A DNA stretch of 64,000 nucleotides from CAVRUZ01 sp963724495. GTDB lineage: Bacteria; Actinomycetota; Actinomycetes; Propionibacteriales; DAIQRJ01. The notes below the pieces were generated by a model. It was given only the letters and a program-made list of their open reading frames with translations. It ran no database searches and was not told the DNA's origin. Both the position numbers and the translations under genes were made by a program. The DNA lies in assembly GCA_963724495.1 (NCBI GenBank), contig CAVRUZ010000001.1:62001-126000 (forward strand), in the 5' to 3' direction. Below are positions 29,592 to 38,369 of this stretch, in pieces. Position 1 is the stretch's first letter, and the number at the start of each line of letters is the position of its first letter.

Positions 29592-30563
29592 CTACGGTCG
29601 CGTCAGCCGCAGGAAGAACTGGAAGTGGGCGTCCTCGTTCTCCGGCAGGCCCTCGTGGCCGAAGTCCGGATACTCACGCAGCGTCTTGGGGCTCGTGATC
29701 CGGTTGTACGCGGCGAACTGGGTCGACGGCGGGCAGACCCGGTCGGCGAGCCCGACGGTCATCAGCACCTCGGCCTTGATCCGTGCGGCCAGCTGGGCGG
29801 TGTCGATGTAGCCGAGCTTCTCGAAGACCTCGTCCTCCCGCTCGTGCAGCGGGTCGAACTTGCGGAACCACTCCTCGATGTCGGCGTAGGCGTTCTTCGC
29901 CAGCTCGAGGTCCCACACCCGGCGGTAGTCGCAGAGGAACGGGAACTGCGCCGCGGCATGGGTGATCCTCGGCTCGAGGGCGGCGGCAGCGAGCGTGAGC
30001 CCACCGCCCTGGCTCCCGCCGACTGCGCCCACCCGGGTGGTGTCGATGCCGGGCAGGTCGAGGACCACCTCGGCCATCCGCTTGGTGTCGAGGAAGACCT
30101 GGCGGTAGTAGGCCTTCGCCGGGTCGTCGAGCAGGCCGCGCAGGATGTGGCCGCGCAACGTGTAGCCGCTGACGCCGCCGGCGTCGTCGGACAACCCGCC
30201 CTGCCCACGACAGTCGAGCGCGGCAACGGTGAAGCCGGCGGCCACGTAGCCCAGCGGGGTGGTCCAGTCGGGTGCTCGCCCGGACAGCCCGTGGTACATC
30301 AGCAGGACCGGAGTGTCCCGGCGTGGGCTGGTCGGCTGCCACAGCCGGGCATGGATGCGGGCGCCGTGGGTGCCGCGGAACCAGAGGTGCGAGCAGGTCG
30401 CGAACGGGACCTCGTAGCCGGACGGGGTGATCTCGGCGGCCGGGTCCACTGCGGCAAGCTCGGCCAGGGCGTCGTCCCAGTAGGAGTCGAAGTCGGCCGG
30501 GCGAGGCGTGCTGCCCAGATAGGAGTCGAGTTCCTCCCGCGGGAGGTCGAACAACAGCGGCAT
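29592..30563 (-). CDS. Acetylxylan esterase / cephalosporin-C deacetylase family hydrolase
   Basis: 323 residues, alpha/beta hydrolase. Nucleophile elbow GGSQGGG, the oxyanion segment MYHGLSG, acid residue in GLADRVCPPST and His in YPDFGHEG are visible, as is the family block DCRGQGGLS. Removes acetyl groups from sugars or xylo-oligosaccharides. ATG 30563 has a GGAAGG site. Two GCATGC-centred palindromes upstream are candidate operators. Confidence 0.93.
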   Translation of the reverse strand: MPLLFDLPREELDSYLGSTPRPADFDSYWDDALAELAAVDPAAEITPSGYEVPFATCSHLWFRGTHGARIHARLWQPTSPRRDTPVLLMYHGLSGRAPDWTTPLGYVAAGFTVAALDCRGQGGLSDDAGGVSGYTLRGHILRGLLDDPAKAYYRQVFLDTKRMAEVVLDLPGIDTTRVGAVGGSQGGGLTLAAAALEPRITHAAAQFPFLCDYRRVWDLELAKNAYADIEEWFRKFDPLHEREDEVFEKLGYIDTAQLAARIKAEVLMTVGLADRVCPPSTQFAAYNRITSPKTLREYPDFGHEGLPENEDAHFQFFLRLTRP

Positions 30564-31102
30564 GCGGGACCCTTCCGGTCGGCGGTGGCGGTCCATTGTG
30601 GCGAACGCCAGATCCGGCCAGCTGCCGGGGCCAGGTATTCGCATGCTGACATCCAGGGGAAGCTCGAACAAGTATCTGCATGCTGATACTCCTGCTCGCT
30701 CGCTCTCGGTACTGCTGAAGCCGGATCAGTACCGCTGGCGTCAAACAACGGAGGCAACCAGGCAATTTCGTGCGATCCCGCTCACATCGGGCGCGATATC
30801 CGTGCATGCCCTCGGCGAGCGGGCTATGGTCATTTCATCGGTCGCACTGCTGCGATCTCCCCATTCTTCGTCGGTCCTCTGTCCTCGTCTGAGGTGCTTC
30901 CCCCCGCATGACCAGGTCGGCCTTGGTGCCCACTCGCGTCTCCGTTCCCCGCATCCCCCGATCTACCTCCCGTACCTGGGTGCCTGACTGGGCCGTCGCC
31001 CGCCGGCACTTCCTCCCGGTGCGTCCCTAGCGCCTCATCGTCGAACCGCGCATCCCTCTGCCCGAATGACGAACGCCCGGACTCCCGGGCGAAAGGTCTG
31101 TC
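30564..31102. other. 539-base intergenic region between acetyl esterase and fused ABC exporter
   Basis: No convincing gene. It holds two palindrome-like sites (30634-30652, 30672-30689) on the esterase side. On the exporter side GCCCGG-ACTC-CCGGGC (31075-31090) forms a six-pair GC hairpin directly before the AAAGG ribosome site of the gene starting at 31103. Otherwise I see nothing in it. Confidence 0.6.
30634..30689. promoter_or_regulatory. Two candidate operators upstream of the acetyl esterase
   Basis: GTATCTGCATGCTGATAC (30672-30689) is an 18-base palindrome apart from one symmetric T-T pair. A related sequence GTATTCGCATGCTGACAT occurs at 30635-30652, the GCATGC cores being 37 bases apart. 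Such pairs are typical of LacI/GntR-type regulator sites. No regulator gene is adjacent. Confidence 0.5.
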
Positions 31103-34100
31103 ATGTCAACCGCCGTGTCCCCGGCTGCCCGGACACCACTGCCCTCCCGCTCCGATCTCCGCCGGCTGCTTCCCAAGCAGCCCGAAACCCTTCGCCGACT
31201 GGCCCGCGCGCAACGCGGTCCTGACTCCTCGCCACCGCAGGACGCGAGTGTCAGTTGGCTGAAATGGCTGCTGCCCTACCTCACTCGCCGCCGGTCCGTC
31301 CTTCTGCTGGCGGTGGTGCCGGCGATCGGCTGGGTCGGCGCCATGGTCGTGGCACCACTGATCCAGCGCGCCGTCGTTGACGACGCTCTGGTCGCGCACA
31401 CCAAGCCGCTGCTGCCGTGGCTGGGCATCTTGGTCGCCGCGGGTCTGACCCGGGCCGCGATGTCGACCATCTGGCGGTCTGCCGGCGGCCGGCTCGGCCT
31501 GCACGTGCTCACCGACATCCGTGACGACTTCTACGCCCATCTTCAGCACCTCGACCAGGCCGCCCACGAGCGGATGAACTCGGGTGCACTGGTAGCCCGG
31601 GTGAACTCGGACCTGCTTCTCATCCAGCAGGCCGCGAACCTGGTGCCGTCGGTGATCGCCACCGTGCTGCAGGTGGTCCTGGCCATCACGATCATGTGGG
31701 TGCTGTCGCCGATCCTGGCGGCGCTGCTCATCGTCGTGCTGGCTGTCCTGGTGGTCGCCGCCCGCTCCATGCACATGCGTGTGTACGCCGCTTCGTGGGA
31801 CGCCCAGCAGGCAGAGGCCGAGATGACCACCGTGGCCGAGGAGGCCGTCACCGGCGTTCGCGTGGTGAAGGGATTCGGTCAGGAGCAGGCAGAACTCGAC
31901 CGGTTCATCGGCTCGCTCGGTGCGATGTTCAGGGCGCGGGTACGGGCGATCCGGCAGCGGGCCCCGTTGTTGTCGACGCTGCAGGCCGGGCCGCTCACCG
32001 GACAGGTCATCGTCCTGGCGGTCGGCGGCATGCTCGCCCTCGGCGGACACCTGACCATCGGAACGTTCTTCGCCTTCCTTGCCTATCTGGCGGATCTCAC
32101 CGGGTCGGCCAAGATGCTGGCGATGGTCATGGTGCTCGCGCCGCGCGCCAGGTCTGGTACGGAACGGGTGGCAGAGGTCTTCGCGGTCAAGGCCGAGGTC
32201 ACCGATCCCGGTTACACCGCCGATGCGCCCGACCTGGTCGCCGGGCCGGCAGCCGCGACGAGTCCGCAGGTGCGCTTCGAGGATGTCCACTTCAGCTACC
32301 CCGAGGGCCAGGAAGTCCTCAAGGGCTTCGATCTCACGGTTGCGCCTGGCGAGACCGTCGCCCTCGTGGGCGCCACCGGATCGGGGAAGTCGACCGCCCT
32401 TCAGCTGGTGAACCGGCTGCGGGACGCGTCGTCCGGACGCGTGACGATCGACGGCGTCGATGTGCGCGACATTCCCCTGGTCGAGTTGCGCGACCGGATG
32501 TCGCTGGTGTTCGACGAGGCGATGCTCTCCTCCGGCACCATCTGGGAGAACGTGACCACCGGCAGGCCGGAAGCGACCCGGGCAGAGGTCGATGCCGTCA
32601 CCCGCACGGCCAACATCCACAGCTTCATCCAGGGCCTCGACGACGGCTACGAAACCGTGGTCGGCGAGCAGGGCCTCACGCTCTCGGGCGGCCAGCGTCA
32701 GCGGCTCGCCTTGGCGCGGGCGCTCCTCTCGCGGGCGGACGTGCTGGTTCTCGACGACGCCACGTCCGCGGTGGATGTCGCGGTGGAGCGACACATTCTC
32801 GCGGCCATGCGTGACGATGTGGCCGACAAGACAGTCCTGGTGGTCGCCTACCGCGAATCCACTGTGGAGCTTGCGGATCGCGTGGTTCTGGTCGACGACG
32901 GCAGGGTGGTCGGCACCGGCACGCACTCCGAGCTCATGGCCCGCTCGTCGCTGTACCGCGGCCTGCTCTCCGAGAGCCCCGACGACGTCGGCCAGGACGA
33001 GGAGCCCTCCGGGCTCACGCCGCAGGCCTGGAAGCGGTCGGCTGCGCACGACGGTCGAGCACGCGTCGGTGACCCCATCACGCCGCGACTGGCCGCGGCT
33101 GTCGCGGCGCTGAAGCCCGCGACCGACCACACCGGTGTCGACGCGGAAGCGGAGAGCACACGAACCGACCGCTTCCGCCTGCGCCAGCTCGTGAAACCAC
33201 AACGGTGGGGAGTGCTGCTCGGCGTCGCGCTCCTGCTCGTCGACGCTTTCGCCGGATTGTCCGGCCCGCTCCTGATGCAGAACGGGCTCGAGCACTCGGT
33301 GGGGACCGGCTCCGTCCGCCTGCTCGCACTCACCTGCCTGGTGTTCGTCGGCGTGGCAGTCCTGGACTTCGTCGCCGTCTGGGCGTGTCACTTCGTGACG
33401 TCGCGGACAACCGAACGCGTGCTGTACGCCTTGCGCGTCCGGATGTTCGCCCACCTGCAGCGCCTCGGCATGGACTTCTACGACCGGACGCACGCGGGCC
33501 GGATCATGACCCGGCTCACGTCGGACGTGAACGCCGTGGCCGAACTCGTCCAGACCGGCCTGACCAACGCCCTGGTGGCCGTGACCACGTTCACCGGTAT
33601 GACCGTTGTTCTCCTTGTGCTGAACGCGAAACTGGCCATGATCGTCCTGGCGGTCGTGCCGTTCGCCGTGGTCTCCACCATCCTCTACCGCCGGGTCGTC
33701 GGTCCCAGCTACGAGAGGGCACGCGAGCTGAACTCCGCGCTCAACACCTTCCTGCACGAGACCCTCGCGGTGCTCCCGGTAACCCATGCCTTCGGGCGGG
33801 AGCACGCGAACCAGGACCACTTCCGCGATCTCGCCGGGCAGCAGCTCACCGTCCGTCGGCGGGCGGTCAAGGCGACGGCCCTGTACATCGGGTTCATCGA
33901 GGGCATGGCGGCGCTGACCGTGGCGGGCACCTTGCTGGTCGGCAGCACGCTGATCGCGAACGGGCAACTGCAGATCGCCGACCTGTTGCCCTTCCTGCTC
34001 TACCTGGCACTCGCTTTCGCGCCGGTGCAGCAGTTGGCCGCGGTCTTCGACGTGTACCAGCGGGCGAGCACCGGGCTGCGCCGGATCTCCGGGATGCTGG

Positions 34101-34858
34101 CCGAAGAGGCTTCGGTGGTCACGCCGGAGCATCCGACCGACCTGCACGACCATCTCGACGGGTCGATCGAGCTGTCGTCGGCGACGCTGCAGTATCAGGG
34201 CACGACGAGTCCTGCCCTGCGCTCGGTCGACCTGCGCATCGAGCCGGGGGAGCGGATCGCGTTCGTCGGCCAGACCGGTGCCGGCAAGTCGACGATCGCC
34301 AAGGTGATCACGCGGTTCTACGACGTCACCGGCGGCCAGGTGGCCGTCGACGGCGTACCGCTGACCGAGCTCGACGCCTCTGAATTCCGGCACCAGATCG
34401 GCTACGTCCCGCAGGAGCCGTTCCTGTTCTCGCGGTCGATCCGCGACAACATCGCCTACGGCTACGGCGACGTGACCGACGAGCAGGTGGAGGCTGCCGC
34501 CCGCGCCGTTGGCGCGCACGACTTCATTGCCGAGCTCGACGGCGGGTACCTGCACGAGGTGACCGAACGCGGGAAGTCGCTCTCGGCGGGGCAACGCCAG
34601 TTGCTCTGCATGGCCCGGGCATTGGTCCTGGACCCGTCGGTCCTGGTGCTGGACGAGGCGACCTCGCATCTCGACCTCGCCAGCGAGCGACGGGTCGAGG
34701 TGGCCATGCGGCGGGCGGCCACGGGCCGGACCACGATCGTCATCGCGCATCGTCCGCAGACGTTGCGGTGGGTCGACCGGGTCGTGACCGTGCACGCCGG
34801 CGAGATCGTCGACGACAGCCCGCGGGTCGCTGCGCCAGCACTCCCAGCCGCAGCCTGA
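31103..34858 (+). CDS. Fused two-unit ABC exporter, 1251 residues, one degenerate ATP site
   Basis: A full transporter in one chain: membrane domain 1, ATPase 1, membrane domain 2, ATPase 2. ATPase 1: P-loop GATGSGKST (about 423), Q-loop Gln replaced by Asp471 (SLVFDEAML), signature LSGGQ (527-531), catalytic Glu replaced by Asp552 (VLVLDDATSAVD) and switch His replaced by Tyr583 (LVVAYRE). ATPase 2: P-loop GQTGAGKST (1056), Gln present, signature LSAGQ (1160-1164), Glu1185, His1216. So the site pairing ATPase 1 Walker motifs with LSAGQ is degenerate and the other is consensus, the arrangement of heterodimeric exporters fused into one chain. Substrate unknown; drugs or lipids are typical. A GC hairpin sits just before the ribosome site. 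Confidence 0.92.
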   Translation: MSTAVSPAARTPLPSRSDLRRLLPKQPETLRRLARAQRGPDSSPPQDASVSWLKWLLPYLTRRRSVLLLAVVPAIGWVGAMVVAPLIQRAVVDDALVAHTKPLLPWLGILVAAGLTRAAMSTIWRSAGGRLGLHVLTDIRDDFYAHLQHLDQAAHERMNSGALVARVNSDLLLIQQAANLVPSVIATVLQVVLAITIMWVLSPILAALLIVVLAVLVVAARSMHMRVYAASWDAQQAEAEMTTVAEEAVTGVRVVKGFGQEQAELDRFIGSLGAMFRARVRAIRQRAPLLSTLQAGPLTGQVIVLAVGGMLALGGHLTIGTFFAFLAYLADLTGSAKMLAMVMVLAPRARSGTERVAEVFAVKAEVTDPGYTADAPDLVAGPAAATSPQVRFEDVHFSYPEGQEVLKGFDLTVAPGETVALVGATGSGKSTALQLVNRLRDASSGRVTIDGVDVRDIPLVELRDRMSLVFDEAMLSSGTIWENVTTGRPEATRAEVDAVTRTANIHSFIQGLDDGYETVVGEQGLTLSGGQRQRLALARALLSRADVLVLDDATSAVDVAVERHILAAMRDDVADKTVLVVAYRESTVELADRVVLVDDGRVVGTGTHSELMARSSLYRGLLSESPDDVGQDEEPSGLTPQAWKRSAAHDGRARVGDPITPRLAAAVAALKPATDHTGVDAEAESTRTDRFRLRQLVKPQRWGVLLGVALLLVDAFAGLSGPLLMQNGLEHSVGTGSVRLLALTCLVFVGVAVLDFVAVWACHFVTSRTTERVLYALRVRMFAHLQRLGMDFYDRTHAGRIMTRLTSDVNAVAELVQTGLTNALVAVTTFTGMTVVLLVLNAKLAMIVLAVVPFAVVSTILYRRVVGPSYERARELNSALNTFLHETLAVLPVTHAFGREHANQDHFRDLAGQQLTVRRRAVKATALYIGFIEGMAALTVAGTLLVGSTLIANGQLQIADLLPFLLYLALAFAPVQQLAAVFDVYQRASTGLRRISGMLAEEASVVTPEHPTDLHDHLDGSIELSSATLQYQGTTSPALRSVDLRIEPGERIAFVGQTGAGKSTIAKVITRFYDVTGGQVAVDGVPLTELDASEFRHQIGYVPQEPFLFSRSIRDNIAYGYGDVTDEQVEAAARAVGAHDFIAELDGGYLHEVTERGKSLSAGQRQLLCMARALVLDPSVLVLDEATSHLDLASERRVEVAMRRAATGRTTIVIAHRPQTLRWVDRVVTVHAGEIVDDSPRVAAPALPAAA

Positions 34859-34877
34859 GCCGAGAGGAACCAAGCTC

Positions 34878-34883
34878 TAGGGT
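34878..34883 (+). promoter_or_regulatory. Leaderless -10 of the CPT-like kinase gene
   Basis: TAGGGT with its first T 12 bases before the ATG at 34890. Confidence 0.5.
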
Positions 34884-34889
34884 TCGCCC

Positions 34890-35474
34890 ATGTCGCGAGC
34901 GCAGGTGATCTTTCTCAACGGGGCGTCGAGCAGCGGCAAGAGCGCGGTGGCAAAGATCATCCAGGCCAAGGTGAGCGACGTGGTCTTCCTGCACGTCGCC
35001 GAGGACATGTTCTTCGACATGCTTCCGCCCGCGGCCCATGACCGGCCGGACTTCATGACGGTCGGCCTGCGCCTCTACACCGGGTTCGCGGAGAGCGTCG
35101 CCCTCCTGGCGGCCGGCGAAACCCACGTCGTGGTCGACACGGTTGGCTGGGTGGAAGGCAGCATCTCCGCCTTCCTGCGCGCCTGCGAGCACACGACCGT
35201 GCTGGCAGTGGGCCTGCACTGTGATCCGGCAGAGCTGCGCCGGCGCGAGGAACAGCGGGCCGACCGCCGGGTCGGCCTCGCGGAACAGCAGGCCGCGGTC
35301 GTGCACCAAGGCTGGCTGTACGACCTCGAGGTCGACACCACCTCGACCGGGATCGACGAGGTGGCGGACCAGATTGTCCAAGCCTGGCAGGCAGAACCGA
35401 GTGGCTGGTCGGCCTTCGACCGGATGCGCGAGGCCTCTGCGGCACAGTGCTCACCGACACCGAGCTCCCCCTAG
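34890..35474 (+). CDS. Chloramphenicol phosphotransferase-like kinase
   Basis: 194 residues. P-loop LNGASSSGKSA at the N-terminus, the catalytic acid region HVAEDMFFDML and the lid-like REEQRADRRVG match the CPT family, whose founding member phosphorylates chloramphenicol; most homologues have other or unknown substrates. The sequence does not show which. The next gene begins eight bases after the stop. Confidence 0.82.
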   Translation: MSRAQVIFLNGASSSGKSAVAKIIQAKVSDVVFLHVAEDMFFDMLPPAAHDRPDFMTVGLRLYTGFAESVALLAAGETHVVVDTVGWVEGSISAFLRACEHTTVLAVGLHCDPAELRRREEQRADRRVGLAEQQAAVVHQGWLYDLEVDTTSTGIDEVADQIVQAWQAEPSGWSAFDRMREASAAQCSPTPSSP

Positions 35475-35482
35475 GAGTAGAC

Positions 35483-36379
35483 GTGCCTCATCCCTTCGTC
35501 GAGGTCGCTGACCGGTGCTTCGTCGCGCGCTACCGGCAATGGGACGTGAGTGTGGGCCTGGTCGCCGGGAGCGACAGCGCGATGGTGATCGACACACGAG
35601 CAAGTAGCCAGCAGGGCAAGGAAATTGTCCGCGACGTGCAGGCACTCGGCCTCGGGATCCCGATAACGAGCGTCGTCAACACGCACGTGCATTTCGACCA
35701 CAGCTTCGGCAACGCGGTCTTCCCCGACGCGAGGGTCACGGCGCACGACACGGTCGGGCTCAGGTGGCGCGACGACGAGAGCCGCATCAAGGAGGTGTTC
35801 CGCGCCGACCCTGGTGACGGACCCGAGTACGGCTACACCGCGGCCGACGTGCAGGACCTGCTCGCAACGCCCGCACGCGGCCCCGACGACACCTTCGCAG
35901 AGGCCACCGAGATCCTGCTCGGAGACCGCGCGGTGACGCTCGCCTACTCCGGCCGCGGCCACACCGACGGCGACATCGCGATCCGCGTGCCTGACGCCGC
36001 AGTCACGTTCCTCGGCGACCTCATCGAGGAGTCGGCCACGCCGAGCATCGGCGGCGATTCCTATCCGCTCGACTGGGCTGCGACCCTGCGCCGGATCGGC
36101 GCCGACCTGTCGCCGAGCGAGGTGATCGTGCCGGGCCATGGGACCCGGGTGGATCGGGCGTTCGTCGAGAGCCTCAGCGCCGATCTCGAAACGATCGCCG
36201 CGACCATCCGGGGACTGCATGCGGCGGGCGTTGCGCCCGAGGAGGCCACCGCGGCCGGTGCCGACAGGTGGCCCTGGCCGACCGAGGCTCTTGGGCAGGC
36301 CGTCGTCCGCGGCTATCGCCAGCTGGAGGCTGCCGGTCAGAACCGGCTGTCGTCGTCGTCGCCGGGTAGATGCCGGTGA
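35483..36379 (+). CDS. Metallo-beta-lactamase fold hydrolase
   Basis: 298 residues. Metal-binding THVHFDHSFGN (HxHxDH), GRGHTDGD and the late VPGHGTRVD are in order, as in MBL enzymes without a class-defining extra domain. Start chosen at GTG 35483, which has AGGAG five to six bases upstream; GTG 35447 is in frame but inside the previous gene. The last ten residues (LSSSSPGRCR) lie over phoU and may be a read-through artefact of an indel. Substrate unknown. Confidence 0.82.
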   Translation: MPHPFVEVADRCFVARYRQWDVSVGLVAGSDSAMVIDTRASSQQGKEIVRDVQALGLGIPITSVVNTHVHFDHSFGNAVFPDARVTAHDTVGLRWRDDESRIKEVFRADPGDGPEYGYTAADVQDLLATPARGPDDTFAEATEILLGDRAVTLAYSGRGHTDGDIAIRVPDAAVTFLGDLIEESATPSIGGDSYPLDWAATLRRIGADLSPSEVIVPGHGTRVDRAFVESLSADLETIAATIRGLHAAGVAPEEATAAGADRWPWPTEALGQAVVRGYRQLEAAGQNRLSSSSPGRCR

Positions 36380-37001
36380 CCAGGTAGATCACCCGCCTGG
36401 CCGTCGAGACGGAGTGGTCGGCGATCCGCTCGTAGTAGCGCCCGAGCAGGGCGACGTCGACGGCCGCCTCCACCCCGTCGGTCCATTCGTCGGCCAGCAT
36501 CACCCGGAAGATGGACGAGCGAAGCGCGTCCATCCTGTCGTCCATCTCCATGAGTTGCTCGGCGGCGGTGACGTCGCGGCCGACGAAGTTGTCGCGCACC
36601 ATCCCCACCATCCGGCGCGCCAACTCGCCCATCTCGGCGAACGTGGGCCGCAGGTCAACCGGGACGGCGATGTCGGGGTAGCGCATCCGGGCCACCTTGG
36701 CCACGTGCTCGGCCAGGTCACCCATCCGCTCCAGCTCGGCCACGATCCGCAGGCTGGCCACCAGGATGCGCAGGTCGGAGGCCACCGGCTGCTGCCGGGC
36801 CAGCTGGTCGAACGCCTGCTCCTCGACCAGCCGCTGCAACTGGTCGATCTGCGGGTCGTTACTGATTACCTGCTCGGCCAGCACGCGGTCGGCGGTCAAC
36901 AGGGCTGTCGTGGACTGCTGCACGGCCGTCTGCACCATCTGCGCCATGGTGGTGAGCTCTTCGGCGATGAGGTCGAGTTGATGGTGGAAGGCGTTGCGCA
37001 T
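36337..37001 (-). CDS. phoU: Phosphate signalling protein PhoU (apparent frameshift at the C-terminus)
   Basis: About 221 residues of paired three-helix bundles: EELTTMAQMVQTA, VASDLRILVASLRIVAELER and GRYYERIADHSVSTARRV are the conserved helices carrying the metal-binding E/D residues. PhoU couples the Pst transporter to the sensor kinase. The open frame continues to 36174, giving an Arg/Pro-rich tail unlike the family; one missing base near 36358-36366 instead yields the natural end YPGDDDDSRF at TGA 36337. Divergent from senX3, with a PHO box between. Confidence 0.9.
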
Positions 37002-37039
37002 GCGCCCACAGTAGGTGGACTAGGTGGACTGCGAGGTCC

Positions 37040-37061
37040 GTGCCGTGAACGGGGGATGAAC
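37040..37061 (-). promoter_or_regulatory. PHO box between phoU and senX3-regX3
   Basis: On the minus strand GTTCATCCCCC is followed by GTTCACGGCAC, again two GTTCA units 11 bases apart, as at pstS. It lies 39 bases before phoU and 72 before senX3, placing the regulator's own locus under RegX3/PhoP-type control (inference). Confidence 0.68.
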
Positions 37062-37120
37062 GCTCGTCGACCTCCCAGCGGGCAACCGGCTGATCGTCGA
37101 TGGCCGGGCGGTGACGCTCG

Positions 37121-37126
37121 TACGAT
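37121..37126 (+). promoter_or_regulatory. Leaderless -10 of senX3
   Basis: TACGAT with its first T 12 bases before the GTG at 37133. Confidence 0.5.
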
Positions 37127-37132
37127 CGACGC

Positions 37133-38344
37133 GTGGACCCGGTACTGGTGGCTGCGATCGCCGTTTCGGCGGCGCTGCTGGGCGGCGCCGGCGTTGCCGT
37201 CGTGTTGCACGCGGCTCGCCGGAGACCGGCACCCGATCTCACCGCCGCCGTGGTCACTGCTCCGCCAGACGTCGTCCCGCCTGGCGCGATCGCGACCCTC
37301 TCCGCCATGAGCTCGGGCGGAGTGGTGCTCGCGCGCCACGACGAGGTGCTGCTCGCCGTCGGGCCCGCGAAGACTCTCGGGCTCGTCGAGGGCGACCGGC
37401 TGACCTCACTCGAACTGCTCGATCTGGTCCGCGCGGTGCGCCGCGACGGCACCATCCGCACCGCCAGACTCGAGGTCGTGGACGAGCACGAGGAGATCCG
37501 GCACCTGGCTGCCCGCGTGGCCCCCCTGGACGACGACCTCATCTTGCTGCTGGTGGAGGACCGGACCAGCCAGCACCGGGTCGATGTGATGCGACGCGAC
37601 TTCGTCGCCAACGTCAGCCACGAGCTGAAGACACCGGCCGGGGCGCTCACTGTGCTGGCCGAGGCCGTCGCCGACGCGCGCGAGGATCCCGAAGCCGTGC
37701 AGCGGTTCTCCGAGCGGATGGTCGTCGAGACCCATCGGCTCTCGCACCTGGTCCAGCAGATCATCGACCTGTCCCGGGTTCAGGACGACGACGTGGTGGC
37801 CGAGGCCCTCCCCATCGACGTCGACCAGCTCGTCGCGGAGGCCCTCGACCGGGTCGGGGTCGATGCGAGTGCCAAGCACATCTCGTTGGTCAAGGCGGGC
37901 CTGTCGGAGCTCGTCACCGTCGGGCACCGGGCCCAGCTGGTGATCGCCCTGGGAAACCTGGTGGAGAACGCCGTCAGCTACTCCAGTGACTACACCCGCG
38001 TGGTCGTCGACGTCCAGGCCGCCCGCTCCGGTCCCGATGTCGAGGAGCCGGACCTGCTGGAGATCTCGGTCACCGACCAGGGCCTTGGGATACCGGAGAG
38101 TGAGCAGCAGCGGATCTTCGAGCGCTTCTACCGGGTGGACCGGGCCCGATCGCGGTCCACCGGTGGCACCGGCCTCGGCCTCAGCATCGTCAAGCACATC
38201 GTCGCCGGACATCAGGGATCGGTTCGGGTGTGGAGCGCGCCGGGCCGCGGTTCGACCTTCACGGTGACACTCCCGCTCAGCGCGACAACCCGCCCGACGG
38301 AGTCGTCGGTGGCCGCCGTGAACCATGCACCCGCCGCTCGATGA
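37133..38344 (+). CDS. senX3: Sensor histidine kinase SenX3
   Basis: 403 residues: N-terminal membrane segment (about 3-25), a PAS-like region, dimerisation domain with the phospho-accepting His163 in VANVSHELKTP, and the ATPase domain (NLVENAVSYSS N-box, DQGLGIPE G1, FYRVDRARSR, GGTGLGLSIV G2). Senses phosphate limitation via PstSCAB-PhoU and phosphorylates RegX3. GTG start; regX3 follows after 25 bases. Confidence 0.95.
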   Translation: MDPVLVAAIAVSAALLGGAGVAVVLHAARRRPAPDLTAAVVTAPPDVVPPGAIATLSAMSSGGVVLARHDEVLLAVGPAKTLGLVEGDRLTSLELLDLVRAVRRDGTIRTARLEVVDEHEEIRHLAARVAPLDDDLILLLVEDRTSQHRVDVMRRDFVANVSHELKTPAGALTVLAEAVADAREDPEAVQRFSERMVVETHRLSHLVQQIIDLSRVQDDDVVAEALPIDVDQLVAEALDRVGVDASAKHISLVKAGLSELVTVGHRAQLVIALGNLVENAVSYSSDYTRVVVDVQAARSGPDVEEPDLLEISVTDQGLGIPESEQQRIFERFYRVDRARSRSTGGTGLGLSIVKHIVAGHQGSVRVWSAPGRGSTFTVTLPLSATTRPTESSVAAVNHAPAAR

Positions 38345-38369
38345 CACGAACGGATCCGAGGAGGCCGAA

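Noticed and set aside
31106..34873. A 1255-codon open frame antisense to the fused ABC exporter
   Set aside because: It mirrors the exporter exactly, has no domain and is Arg/His/Gln-rich, as expected from the high third-position GC of the opposite strand.
36174..36336. Arg/Pro-rich C-terminal extension of PhoU
   Set aside because: It lies antisense to the hydrolase gene and is absent from the family; a one-base loss near 36360 gives the normal C-terminus.
37012..37031. Tandem TAGGTGGAC repeat before phoU
   Set aside because: Two copies only, short and imperfectly placed; no recognisable regulator site.
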